In this document: in pieces, positions 15,665-23,310 of the stretch | Layout: each line of letters begins with the position of its first letter | How positions within the stretch are numbered: the stretch's first letter is position 1 | Assembly (NCBI GenBank): GCA_964448135.1 | Contig: CAYUVH010000044.1 | Location: forward strand, 1-64,000 | Reading direction: 5' to 3' | DNA length: 64,000 nucleotides | Source of the DNA: CAYUVH01 sp964448135 | GTDB lineage: Bacteria; Verrucomicrobiota; Verrucomicrobiia; Limisphaerales; UBA8199 | The notes under the pieces: generated by a model | Told to the model about the DNA's origin: nothing | The model's database searches: none | What the model saw: the letters and a program-made list of their open reading frames with translations, nothing else | Made by a program: the position numbers and the translations under genes

Positions 15665-15754
15665 GCCCAACGCAGAGCGCAACCGCGCCGGGCCAGTGGC
15701 GTCCGACGGCAACCGAGGCGCTCTCCCGGCGCCGGCGGGCGCGACGTGTTAGCA
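15665..15754 (-). other. attC-like integron recombination site 3
   Basis: On the minus strand it opens with TGCTAAC and closes with a perfect GTTGGGC box; 90 bases. The inner arms CGCGCCCGCCGG and CCGGCGCGGTTGCGC can pair with a few bulged bases. The pairing is less regular than in sites 1 and 2. It lies between the YceI-like and the STN-like genes. Confidence 0.55.
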
Positions 15755-15797
15755 ACCCAAAGCGCCGGTCCCGTGGCGAGGTTTGTCGCGGTCATAG

Positions 15798-16463
15798 TCA
15801 TTTAGCTAAAGTTTCTTTCACCAACCAATCAAAAGCAATTTCAACCGGATCTGGATCGGCCGCAAAACATCTGGATCCTGTCGGCTTGGGGATGATCTGG
15901 AAATCCGACTGTTTGATGGTGGTTTTGCCCGAGATCTGGATTGCTCCGCTTTTCAGGCGCTTGACCACTACGGGAAGCGAAACCTGATTCGTAACTCCTG
16001 CGATCACCAAATCCCCAACGAGCACGAAAGCTGGAACACTTTCCCCCGGCTGAGGCTCCCTAAAATCCAGCCGCAACAACCTGAAAGAAATTCTCGAATG
16101 AGTATCTGCGTGCAGAATGCTGTGAATAAACCCGGTTTTCTGATCATTATAAGGTTCCCAGTCCTCTCCCACGGCTTTGAGGTTTTGCACGGGAATAAAG
16201 ACCTCCCCGCGCGCCGGAAGTGCAGCCCCCTTGGCCGACGTCACGGAGGTAAGGAGAAAACCAGTGGCAACTTCGAGAAAGCCGCACAGGAGCGTGCCCT
16301 CCGCTTTCCAGTCGCGTATGCCGTACGCCCCTTTCAAAGTGACTTTAGAGCCGGGAGCCGCATCGTAGCGCGTTAACCGGGGTCCCGCCTCCGTCGCTGG
16401 ATCGGCTGCGAGACCGGAGAAGCCAAGCAGCAGCAAAACGGTGATGGGAGCCAGCATTCTCAT
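15798..16463 (-). CDS. YceI-like periplasmic protein, cassette-encoded
   Basis: A 221-residue protein with a signal peptide (MRMLAPITVLLLLGFSGLAA). The body fits the YceI fold: VEIAFDWLVKETL, DTHSRISFRLLRLDF, VLVGDLVIAGVTNQVSLPVV, ISGKTTIKQSDFQIIPKP. YceI proteins are beta-barrels that bind polyisoprenoid or other lipids in the periplasm. The start codon is just 3 bases after a GTTAGC box on the minus strand, so it begins a cassette. The GTTAGC box is followed upstream by AATAATT, as in the cassette-like gene at 30450. Confidence 0.68.
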   Translation of the reverse strand: MRMLAPITVLLLLGFSGLAADPATEAGPRLTRYDAAPGSKVTLKGAYGIRDWKAEGTLLCGFLEVATGFLLTSVTSAKGAALPARGEVFIPVQNLKAVGEDWEPYNDQKTGFIHSILHADTHSRISFRLLRLDFREPQPGESVPAFVLVGDLVIAGVTNQVSLPVVVKRLKSGAIQISGKTTIKQSDFQIIPKPTGSRCFAADPDPVEIAFDWLVKETLAK

Positions 16464-16499
16464 TTTGCTAACAATTATTAGGCCGTTGGTGTGAAGTGC

Positions 16500-16736
16500 T
16501 CATGTCCTAGTGTACGTCTCCCAACGCGCGCGACGGAGATACGCGGCGTCAATGAGCTGCGCGGGCGCAAATACCGCGCGAACAAAACTACCGTCGAAAG
16601 GTGTGTAAACCGGAACCGGGATAAACACGCCCTTGTGCTCCCAAATCGTGGTGCGAACACTCACGAAGTAGAGAGCTACATACAAAACGACAACTGCGCC
16701 CAACCCTAACAGAATCTTTTTGGTGCGACGTCTCAT
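16500..16736 (-). CDS. Small membrane protein, possibly cassette-encoded
   Basis: A 78-residue protein, MRRRTKKILLGLGAVVVLYV, followed by ALYFVSVRTTIWEHKGVFIP and a polar C-terminus. Positive N-terminal residues followed by one hydrophobic helix indicate an N-in inner-membrane protein. It resembles none that I know. A GGCCGTTGGTG box lies between its stop and the start of the YceI-like gene, which suggests a very short attC-like junction. An upstream open extension (12 residues from 16772) lacks support. Confidence 0.5.
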   Translation of the reverse strand: MRRRTKKILLGLGAVVVLYVALYFVSVRTTIWEHKGVFIPVPVYTPFDGSFVRAVFAPAQLIDAAYLRRARWETYTRT

Positions 16737-17003
16737 GGCGTGTGAAGCGGCCTCACAATTAATATACCACAACTTGTTCGTATATTAACGGAACCTGAGA
16801 ATAGCTCAATAATTGGCTTCGTTTTTCACGAAACGTCCTCTTAATCAGCCAGCGACCTCGGTTATTGGCTGGAGGAATTAGGCCGTTACCGGGCAATATC
16901 ATATCCAGCCAGGGGGAAACCGGGAAACCGTGAAGCCGGTAATGGCGCCCGGCCCGCTCCGACCAGAGTAAAGAAAAAGGCGGCGGACGCCAAGGAGGTG
17001 GGG
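16737..17003. other. Intergenic region with hairpins, right edge of the cassette cluster
   Basis: About 270 bases with no gene. It holds a second ATTAGGCCGTT segment (about 16877-16888), identical to one at the YceI gene junction, and GCCGTTACCGG paired with CCGGTAATGGC over some 60 bases. These could be the outermost recombination site of the cassette cluster. No integrase gene is near. Confidence 0.4.
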
Positions 17004-17189
17004 ATGGGGAATCCCGCTGAAGAAACGTACCGCCGCCTAAAATTATTATTACCAGCTTCTTACTCTCCCGCTCGCCCCTTTGTCAACTACGCAATCCGGC
17101 AATTCGCCCGACGCCACCCCGGCCGCGCCCTCAACGAACCGGGCCACCGCCTCACCATCCCCGCCGCCGCCCCGCACTTTGACTTGTGA
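17004..17189 (+). CDS. Hypothetical small basic protein
   Basis: A 61-residue protein, MGNPAEETYRRLKLLLPASY, FVNYAIRQFARRHPGRALN and a Pro/Ala end. An excellent ribosome-binding site AAGGAGGT lies 5 bases before the ATG at 17004, the main evidence for a real gene. Complementary GGCGGCGG and CCGCCGCC segments flank the site and could hide it in an mRNA hairpin. The 3' end overlaps the next gene by four bases (GTGA). I do not recognise the family. Confidence 0.5.
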   Translation: MGNPAEETYRRLKLLLPASYSPARPFVNYAIRQFARRHPGRALNEPGHRLTIPAAAPHFDL

Positions 17190-17620
17190 CCTTGCACGGG
17201 TTAAGCTCTCTGCACGTGTCCGCTCCCTCCGCCCTCCTTTCCCGCAACCAGGCAGATAGACTGCTCCATCACCTCGAAGTGTTTGAAACTCCCGGCATCC
17301 TCCTCCTGGTTGGCAAAAGCTCCCGTCCTGGCATCAGCCGGGCGCTCTGGAGCCCCGAAGTCTGCGATCTCATCCGCACCGTGGGCAGCCTGATGGGTAG
17401 CGTTACCTCTCATCGCGAGGACATCATCGACACCGCCTCCTTCGCCCGCCAGCCCGCGCTCCTCCTGGGCACCCGCCCCGACCTTCTCTTCGAACTTCTC
17501 TTTCGCCACATCCGCTGTGACAGTGTTTACGCCGGTCACCTAGCCAGCGTCCTGAAAAGCGGCCACATCCTGGCCATCCTCCGCCGCCTCCGCGAACTCC
17601 GCCCCACGCTCCCCGCCTGA
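17186..17620 (+). CDS. Hypothetical protein, translationally coupled to the upstream small gene
   Basis: A 144-residue soluble protein starting at a GTG that overlaps the previous stop. Codon third positions are strongly G/C as in neighbouring genes, which supports coding on this strand. The translation has HVSAPSALLSRNQADRLLHH, GILLLVGKSSRPGISRALWS and a helical end (HILAILRRLRELRPTLPA). No known domain is recognised. GILLLVGKSSRPG recalls a nucleotide-binding loop but the spacing is not canonical. The minus-strand frames over it look like shadows. Confidence 0.5.
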   Translation: MTLHGLSSLHVSAPSALLSRNQADRLLHHLEVFETPGILLLVGKSSRPGISRALWSPEVCDLIRTVGSLMGSVTSHREDIIDTASFARQPALLLGTRPDLLFELLFRHIRCDSVYAGHLASVLKSGHILAILRRLRELRPTLPA

Positions 17621-17653
17621 TCCCGGCCTCCGCCACTTCGGCACCCGCCCGTC

Positions 17654-17755
17654 TTACTGCGGCGCCAGATACTCCCGATACGCCCGCCAGATACCCACCA
17701 CCATCACCACAAAGGTAACCACCAACGCCAGCAGGCAAAGACACAGGACAATCAA
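17654..17755 (-). CDS. Possible tiny membrane protein
   Basis: A 33-residue frame starting with TTG at 17755: LIVLCLCLLALVVTFVVMVV then GIWRAYREYLAPQ and a stop. It looks like a single hydrophobic helix with an aromatic, charged tail, quite unlike the low-complexity frames around it. The start codon is uncertain and no ribosome-binding site is clear. It could also be the end of a decayed longer gene. Confidence 0.3.
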   Translation of the reverse strand: MIVLCLCLLALVVTFVVMVVGIWRAYREYLAPQ

Positions 17756-18175
17756 CCTCCACCGCCGGCTGGCGTCGGAAGAATGCGGCTAAAAAATCCC
17801 TCGGAAAAAATCCTTCACACACCCGGGGAATACGCCCAATCGCCCAGCCCCGCCAAGGCTTAACCGCGCAAACACGCTTGCCTCTACGGCCAGCCCGCGA
17901 CCGATCTCCGCCCCCGTTCGCCAGGTTACCCTCCACTGCCACCAGCCGCCCGCCGCTCCCGCGAAAAGGAAAGGTCAGCGACAGGAGCCTGCGGCCGATT
18001 CGCGCCATCCTAGGGTGACATTCAGCGTGAATCCGCCGGACGAAAAGCAGGGCGATCGCTAGCGGCGGAAGTAGGCCCAATTCTGGCAGTTGCCGGAGGA
18101 GGGCAGGAGGGTTAGTGTCAGGGCAAGCCCGGCCGTAAGCAAATCACCCCCTTTGCGCGACCGTGGCCAAAATAT
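17756..18175. other. Intergenic region before glmS
   Basis: About 420 bases with no convincing gene; the long minus-strand frame over it is Gly/Arg low-complexity. The glmS promoter must lie here but no clear hexamers were identified. No glmS-type ribozyme core was seen. Confidence 0.4.
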
Positions 18176-20035
18176 ATGTGTGGGATTGTCGGATATGCCG
18201 GAAAACGAAATGCCGCGCCACTGCTGATCGAGGGTTTGCGGCGGTTGGAATATCGGGGTTACGACTCGGCGGGGCTGTGCATCGCACACAACGGCCGGCT
18301 GGAGGTGAGAAAAAGCGTCGGCCGTGTCAGCCAGTTGGCGGAGTTGTTGTCCAAGCAGCCCGTCCACGGCTCGGTTGGCATCAGCCATACGCGCTGGGCC
18401 ACGCATGGCCGGCCCAGCGACGCGAATGCGCATCCACACCTCGACCAAAGTGGGCAATTGGCGCTGGTGCATAACGGCATCATCGAGAACTACGCCACCC
18501 TCAAGCAGAAGTTCCTGCGCCAGCGGCATCGTTTTCTTTCGCAAACGGATACCGAAGTGCTGGCGCACGTCATTGGGGCACAGGTCGATCGCCTGCGAAA
18601 GCGCGGTGAGCCGGTGACGCCGGAATTGATGCGTGAGGCCATTGAGGCTGGAACGCGCGAGGCGCTTGGCAGTTACGCCATCGTAATCGCTCACCAGGAT
18701 TTGCCGGGTGTGCTGTTCGGTGCGCGGCGCGGTTCTCCTTTGGTCGTTGGCGTGGGCCGTGGCGAAATGTTCCTGGCGAGTGATGTGGCGCCGATTGTCA
18801 GCCACACTCATGAAGTGAAATATTTGCACGATGGCGACGTGGTCACGCTGAGCGACTCGGAAGTAATCGTGACTTCCAAAGGCAAACCCGCGCGTCGTCC
18901 GGTGCACCATGTGCATTGGAAGGCGGAAGCGGCGGAGAAGGGGAAGTTTGAGCATTACATGCTCAAGGAGATTTACGAGCAACCACAACGCGTTGCCGAG
19001 GTGCTGGAGCGCATTCTGAATCCAAAAACGGGCGAGGTGATTTTTGACGAGCCGGAACTCGATCACGAGCATTTGCGCAAGGCGAAGCGGTTGGTGTTGA
19101 CCGCCTGCGGAACCAGTTGGCATGCCGCGCTCGTAGGGGAGTATCTGATCGAGAATCTGGCCGGCATTCCCGTGGAGGTTGAATGCGCCAGCGAGATGCG
19201 TTATCGGCGGCGGCCATTTGAAAAGGGGACGCTGGTGGTCTCGATCTCCCAGTCCGGTGAGACCGCCGACACGCTGGCTGCCGTGCGGCAAGCCCGCGAA
19301 CAGGGCGTGCAAACGCTGGCCATCGTGAACGTTGCCGGTTCCACTCTGGCTCGCGAATCCGACGGGAGCCTGCAAATGCGCGCCGGTCCCGAGATTGGTG
19401 TTGCTTCGACCAAGGCCTTTGAAATGCAGGTGCTCTGGTTGACTCTGTTGGCGCTGGCCATGGGGAGATTGCGTCGCACTCTTTCCACGGCCGAGGCCGT
19501 CAAGATTGTGCGGGCACTCAAAAGAATCCCCGCGCAGATTGAATTGATTCTGGCTCAGAACAGCAGGATTCGCGCGCTGGCGAGGAAGTACGGCCGCTTC
19601 CATAACTTCCTCTACATGGGTCGGCAATATAATTTCCCCATCGCATTGGAAGGTGCGCTCAAGCTGAAGGAAATCTCCTACCTGCACGCCGAAGGTTATC
19701 CCTCGGCGGAAATGAAACACGGACCCATCGCGCTGATCTCGCGCGAATTTCCCAGCATCTTCGTCGTTCCGCGCGATTCGCTTCACTCAAAAAATCTCAG
19801 CAACATGGAGGAAATCCGCGCCCGCCGTGGGCCAATCCTCGCCGTAGCCACGCGTGGCGACCAGGAAGTTCAGTCCCGCGCTGACGATGTTATTTCAATT
19901 CCGCCCACGCTTGAGTGCTTGGCGCCGCTGTTGACGGTCATTCCGCTGCAACTGCTCGCCTATCACGTCGCGGTGATCCACGGCCATGACGTGGACAAAC
20001 CGCGCAACCTCGCCAAGAGCGTTACCGTCGAATAA
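18176..20035 (+). CDS. glmS: Glutamine--fructose-6-phosphate aminotransferase (isomerizing)
   Basis: A 619-residue cytoplasmic enzyme, close to the usual 609. It starts MCGIVGYAG, where the Cys after the removed Met is the glutaminase nucleophile. Then LRRLEYRGYDSAGLCI, VGISHTRWATHG and HNGIIENYATLKQ belong to the glutamine amidotransferase domain. The C-terminal half holds two SIS domains (LTACGTSWHAALVGEYLIEN, SQSGETADTLAAVRQAREQG, EGALKLKEISYLHAEGYPSA). It makes glucosamine 6-phosphate, the first committed step to UDP-GlcNAc and peptidoglycan. Its place ahead of a symporter, a sugar aminotransferase and a NagA-like deacetylase suggests a region devoted to amino-sugar flow. Confidence 0.97.
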   Translation: MCGIVGYAGKRNAAPLLIEGLRRLEYRGYDSAGLCIAHNGRLEVRKSVGRVSQLAELLSKQPVHGSVGISHTRWATHGRPSDANAHPHLDQSGQLALVHNGIIENYATLKQKFLRQRHRFLSQTDTEVLAHVIGAQVDRLRKRGEPVTPELMREAIEAGTREALGSYAIVIAHQDLPGVLFGARRGSPLVVGVGRGEMFLASDVAPIVSHTHEVKYLHDGDVVTLSDSEVIVTSKGKPARRPVHHVHWKAEAAEKGKFEHYMLKEIYEQPQRVAEVLERILNPKTGEVIFDEPELDHEHLRKAKRLVLTACGTSWHAALVGEYLIENLAGIPVEVECASEMRYRRRPFEKGTLVVSISQSGETADTLAAVRQAREQGVQTLAIVNVAGSTLARESDGSLQMRAGPEIGVASTKAFEMQVLWLTLLALAMGRLRRTLSTAEAVKIVRALKRIPAQIELILAQNSRIRALARKYGRFHNFLYMGRQYNFPIALEGALKLKEISYLHAEGYPSAEMKHGPIALISREFPSIFVVPRDSLHSKNLSNMEEIRARRGPILAVATRGDQEVQSRADDVISIPPTLECLAPLLTVIPLQLLAYHVAVIHGHDVDKPRNLAKSVTVE

Positions 20036-20218
20036 GGATGGCAACGCAAGTGCCTCGTCGAGTGAATGAGGAATTCTATTTCCACGAATGCCAATCGTTT
20101 CAGTGGATTATGATTTGTGCGGTCGTCGTTGAGGTTGCCGGTTGACCCGGGTGCGATGAACTGACAGTGTGAAAACATGCTCCGACGCAGACCTTTGACG
20201 GCATTGGTTGTCGCGCTT

Positions 20219-20241
20219 GGCGAGTCCGGCTTTCATGCCGA
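20219..20241. repeat. Imperfect palindrome just before the symporter start
   Basis: GAGTCCGGC, TTTCAT, GCCGACTC, arms pairing with one unpaired base. A related inverted copy (GAGCCGGCATGAAAGCCGAC) lies at about 30255-30275. It sits 6 bases before the proposed start codon of the symporter and could affect translation. Confidence 0.5.
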
Positions 20242-20247
20242 CTCACG

Positions 20248-22002
20248 ATGACGCTGCTCGCCGCAGGCGTACTGACCGGCCCCGATTATTTCATCGTGGT
20301 CGGTTACTTCGTCCTGATGCTGGGAATCGGTTTCTATTTCTACCGGTTCATGCGGGGGATGAAGGATTACTTCAGCGGCGGAAATCGGATTCCCTGGTGG
20401 CTGAGTGGGGTGTCGTTTTACATGACCAGCTTCAGCGCGTACGCGTTCATCGCCTACTCGGCACTGGCTTACAGCTACGGCTGGGTGGGCGTCACGCTGC
20501 TTTGGGTGAGCATGGTTGCGACCATGGTGAGCGTGACTTTCTTTGCGAAGCGCTGGCGGCGGGCGCGCATTGACAGCCCGGTCGAGTATCTCGAGACGCG
20601 CTATAGCCCGACTGTGCGGCAATTGTTTGCCTGGCACGGCGTGCCGGTGCGCATTTTTGACGACGCGCTCAAGCTGATTGCCACCGGAACTTTTCTCTCG
20701 GTGGGACTCGGCCTGGATTTGAAGACCAGCATGATCGTTTCGGGAGCCATCATGCTGGCCTACACGATGATGGGCGGGTTGTGGGCGGTGACGGTGACGG
20801 ACTTCGTGCAGTTCATCGTGCTGAGTTGTGCCATCGTGATTTTATTGCCGCTGGCGGTCATTCGGGCCGGAGGCGTGTCGGCGATTTTGCACAACTCGCC
20901 GCCCGGTTATTTCAAGCTCGTCTCACCCGAGTACAACTGGCTGTACATCGGTTCAAATCTCGTTTTGGCATCCCTCTGTTTCAGCGCGTTGCACTGGCAA
21001 TTGGTGCAACGCTATTACTGCGTACCGACGGAACGTGACGCCCAAAAAACCGGCTGGCTCGTGGTGGTCCTCTATTTCATCGGACCACCGGTGATGTTCA
21101 TCCCGGCCCTGGCGGCGCGGCAATTTGTCAGTGGGTTGCACCATGACACCGATATTTATCCTGTTCTGTGCTCCAAACTCCTGGCGCCCGGGATGCTTGG
21201 GCTGATGATCGCCGCCATGTTTTCCTCCACCATGTCCACGCTCAGCGGGACGTTCAACGTCTGCGCGAATGTGCTCACCACCGATGTCTATCGCCGCCTG
21301 ATCCGGCCACAGGCTTCGCAGAAGGAACTCGTTCATGTGGGGCGCCTGATGACGGTGATCGTCGGTTCCATTTCGATCACGCTCGCGGTATTCATGGCGG
21401 ATGGGGGAAGCGAGCAGCTTTTCCGCAACATGGTCACGCTTTTCAGCACCGCCGCGGCGCCGGTGGCCATCCCCATGTTGCTGGGATTGACCTGGAGGCG
21501 CGCGTCCAATCTCGGCGTCCTGACGGGATTTACGTTGGGATTGGCCACCGGCCTGATTCTGCTGCGGGTGTTGCCCAAGCAATTCACTTTTATCGGACTG
21601 GATTGGAAGAAGGAGAGTCTGATCATGCTGAGTTCGGCGCTGGCCACAATCGTACCGGCGGTGGTCATCAGCCTGATGCAACGAATGCCGCAGGCGGATC
21701 GCGAGCGCATTGACGCTTTCCATGACCGGTTGACCCTGCCGATCGGGACGCTGCCGGAGGACACGCCCCCGGCCACCTCCGGAACGAGAATGTCGCCGTT
21801 TCGCGTGGTCGGGATCAGTGTGATGTTAATCGGGGCGATGATGCTGGTCGTCACGCCCTGGGTCACCGAAGGCGTGCAGAGCGTACTCAATCTAAGCATG
21901 GCGGCCGGATTGCTGTTGATCGGCGCGCTCATGGACTGGCGGAGCCGCGCGAGCAGCGCCAAAACGGCCGCCATCGAAGCAGCAACGAAAGTCGAAGCAT
22001 GA
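20248..22002 (+). CDS. Sodium:solute symporter (SSS family)
   Basis: A 584-residue integral membrane protein of about 13-14 helices. The first is DYFIVVGYFVLMLGIGFYFY; then FSGGNRIPWWLSGVSFYMTS, the usual SSS segment with FSAYAFI, and VSGAIMLAYTMMGGLWAVTV. LMIAAMFSSTMSTLSGTFNV carries the SS/ST residues that bind the coupling sodium ion in this family. The members carry sugars, amino acids, sialic acid or carboxylates. Here the neighbours suggest a sugar or amino sugar. The stop overlaps the next gene's start (ATGA), so they are co-translated. The ribosome-binding site of this gene is unclear because of the palindrome upstream. Confidence 0.92.
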   Translation: MTLLAAGVLTGPDYFIVVGYFVLMLGIGFYFYRFMRGMKDYFSGGNRIPWWLSGVSFYMTSFSAYAFIAYSALAYSYGWVGVTLLWVSMVATMVSVTFFAKRWRRARIDSPVEYLETRYSPTVRQLFAWHGVPVRIFDDALKLIATGTFLSVGLGLDLKTSMIVSGAIMLAYTMMGGLWAVTVTDFVQFIVLSCAIVILLPLAVIRAGGVSAILHNSPPGYFKLVSPEYNWLYIGSNLVLASLCFSALHWQLVQRYYCVPTERDAQKTGWLVVVLYFIGPPVMFIPALAARQFVSGLHHDTDIYPVLCSKLLAPGMLGLMIAAMFSSTMSTLSGTFNVCANVLTTDVYRRLIRPQASQKELVHVGRLMTVIVGSISITLAVFMADGGSEQLFRNMVTLFSTAAAPVAIPMLLGLTWRRASNLGVLTGFTLGLATGLILLRVLPKQFTFIGLDWKKESLIMLSSALATIVPAVVISLMQRMPQADRERIDAFHDRLTLPIGTLPEDTPPATSGTRMSPFRVVGISVMLIGAMMLVVTPWVTEGVQSVLNLSMAAGLLLIGALMDWRSRASSAKTAAIEAATKVEA

Positions 22003-23309
22003 GTCAATTGGCACTGTTGGGTGGGAGCAAGATAGTCACGCGTCCGTGGCCGCGCTGGCCGATGTACGATGAGACTGAGGCCGCCGGTCTGATGCGGGTC
22101 CTCAACAGCGGCAAGTGGTGGTTGTATGCGTACGGCGGCGGCCCCCGGCCGGACGGAACGACGAGTGCCGACGTTTCCGAGGTTAAACAGTTCGAGCGCG
22201 AGTTCGCCGCCGCTCATTTCGTAAAACACTGCTACGCCGTCAACAGCGGTACCAACGCGCTGGAGATCGCACTGCAAGCCTGCGACGTCGGCCCGGGCGA
22301 CGAAGTCATCACGACCGGTTACACTTTTATCGCGAGTTCCTCGGCGATCCTCACGCGCTGCGCGCTCCCCGTCTACGTTGATATCGACCCTGAAACTTAC
22401 AACCTCGATCCCGCGCGCCTTGAGGCGGCCATCACGCCGAAAACGAGAGCCATCCAGGTGGTGCACCTAGGCGGGGAGATTTGTGACATGGATGCAATTC
22501 TGGCCGTTGCGAGAAAGCACAAGCTCAAGGTGATTGAAGATGCGGCGCAGGCTGCTGGTTCCATTCTCCAAGGCAACCAAGGCGCCGGCGGATTGGGTGA
22601 TGCGGGGATTTACAGTTTTCAGGCGTCGAAGGTCGTGACGGCTGGGGAAGGCGGGGCCTGTGCGGCGCAGGATGATACCATCGCCGAGCGGATCTGGTCG
22701 TATCGGAATTGCGGCCGCACGAAGACAGGACTGTGGTACGAGCATGAGCGCATCGGCCATAATGATCGAATGGGTGAATTCCAAGGCACGGTTCTTCGCT
22801 CGCAACTTCGCCGGCTGCCCGCGCAGTGTGGCATCCGCCAGCGCAACTACGATTTCTTCCTTTCGAAGATCCGCGGGCTTCCGGGCTTGAGGGCGCGGAA
22901 GCTGCGGCCGGATGCCGCCCAGCGTTGTCTCTCTGTGTTTATTCTCACGTTCACCGGCGAAGGCTGGGACGGCATTCACCGCGACCTTGTGCTCGAAGCG
23001 TTGCGCGCCGAGGGAGTGCCCGCCACGCTGGGTTACGGTTGGGCGAACTACCGAAACCCCGCCTTTGTGAACATGCCGCAGGCCATGGGAAATCGCGCCT
23101 TTGCTTACGGAGTGGAACGCTTTCCGGATTGGAGCCAATACGTCGAACGCTGCCCCGCAACGGAAGCGGCCTGCCGTGATCGCGCGATCTTCATGCCGCA
23201 CGCGGTGTTGCTCGGCAGCGAAGCCGACATGCAAACGCTCGCTGATGCCTTCGCGAAGGTGTACGAACACCGCGCCGAGCTGGCTCAGCGCAAGGGCGGA
23301 GCTTCTTGA
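21999..23309 (+). CDS. DegT/DnrJ/EryC1/StrS family PLP aminotransferase
   Basis: A 436-residue enzyme starting inside the ATGA overlap with the symporter. It has AVNSGTNALEIALQACDVGP (phosphate-binding loop), GYTFIASSSAILTRCALPVY, IEDAAQAAGS and the PLP lysine K211 in YSFQASKVVTAGEGGA. The family makes amino sugars from keto sugars with PLP, usually for surface glycans, and also includes scyllo-inosamine-type enzymes. The C-terminal half matches the long-chain type in which the substrate is a free or nucleotide sugar. Its co-translation with a transporter rather than with glycan genes is unusual and points to a catabolic or salvage role (inference). Confidence 0.9.
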   Translation: MSQLALLGGSKIVTRPWPRWPMYDETEAAGLMRVLNSGKWWLYAYGGGPRPDGTTSADVSEVKQFEREFAAAHFVKHCYAVNSGTNALEIALQACDVGPGDEVITTGYTFIASSSAILTRCALPVYVDIDPETYNLDPARLEAAITPKTRAIQVVHLGGEICDMDAILAVARKHKLKVIEDAAQAAGSILQGNQGAGGLGDAGIYSFQASKVVTAGEGGACAAQDDTIAERIWSYRNCGRTKTGLWYEHERIGHNDRMGEFQGTVLRSQLRRLPAQCGIRQRNYDFFLSKIRGLPGLRARKLRPDAAQRCLSVFILTFTGEGWDGIHRDLVLEALRAEGVPATLGYGWANYRNPAFVNMPQAMGNRAFAYGVERFPDWSQYVERCPATEAACRDRAIFMPHAVLLGSEADMQTLADAFAKVYEHRAELAQRKGGAS

Positions 23310-23310
23310 G

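Noticed and set aside
17424..18080. Open frame of 218 codons on the minus strand
   Set aside because: Gly/Arg low-complexity translation with no start context, partly antisense to the more convincing gene at 17186-17620.
17756..18175. glmS ribozyme upstream of glmS
   Set aside because: No ribozyme core or pseudoknot pattern was found; this ribozyme is known mainly from Firmicutes.
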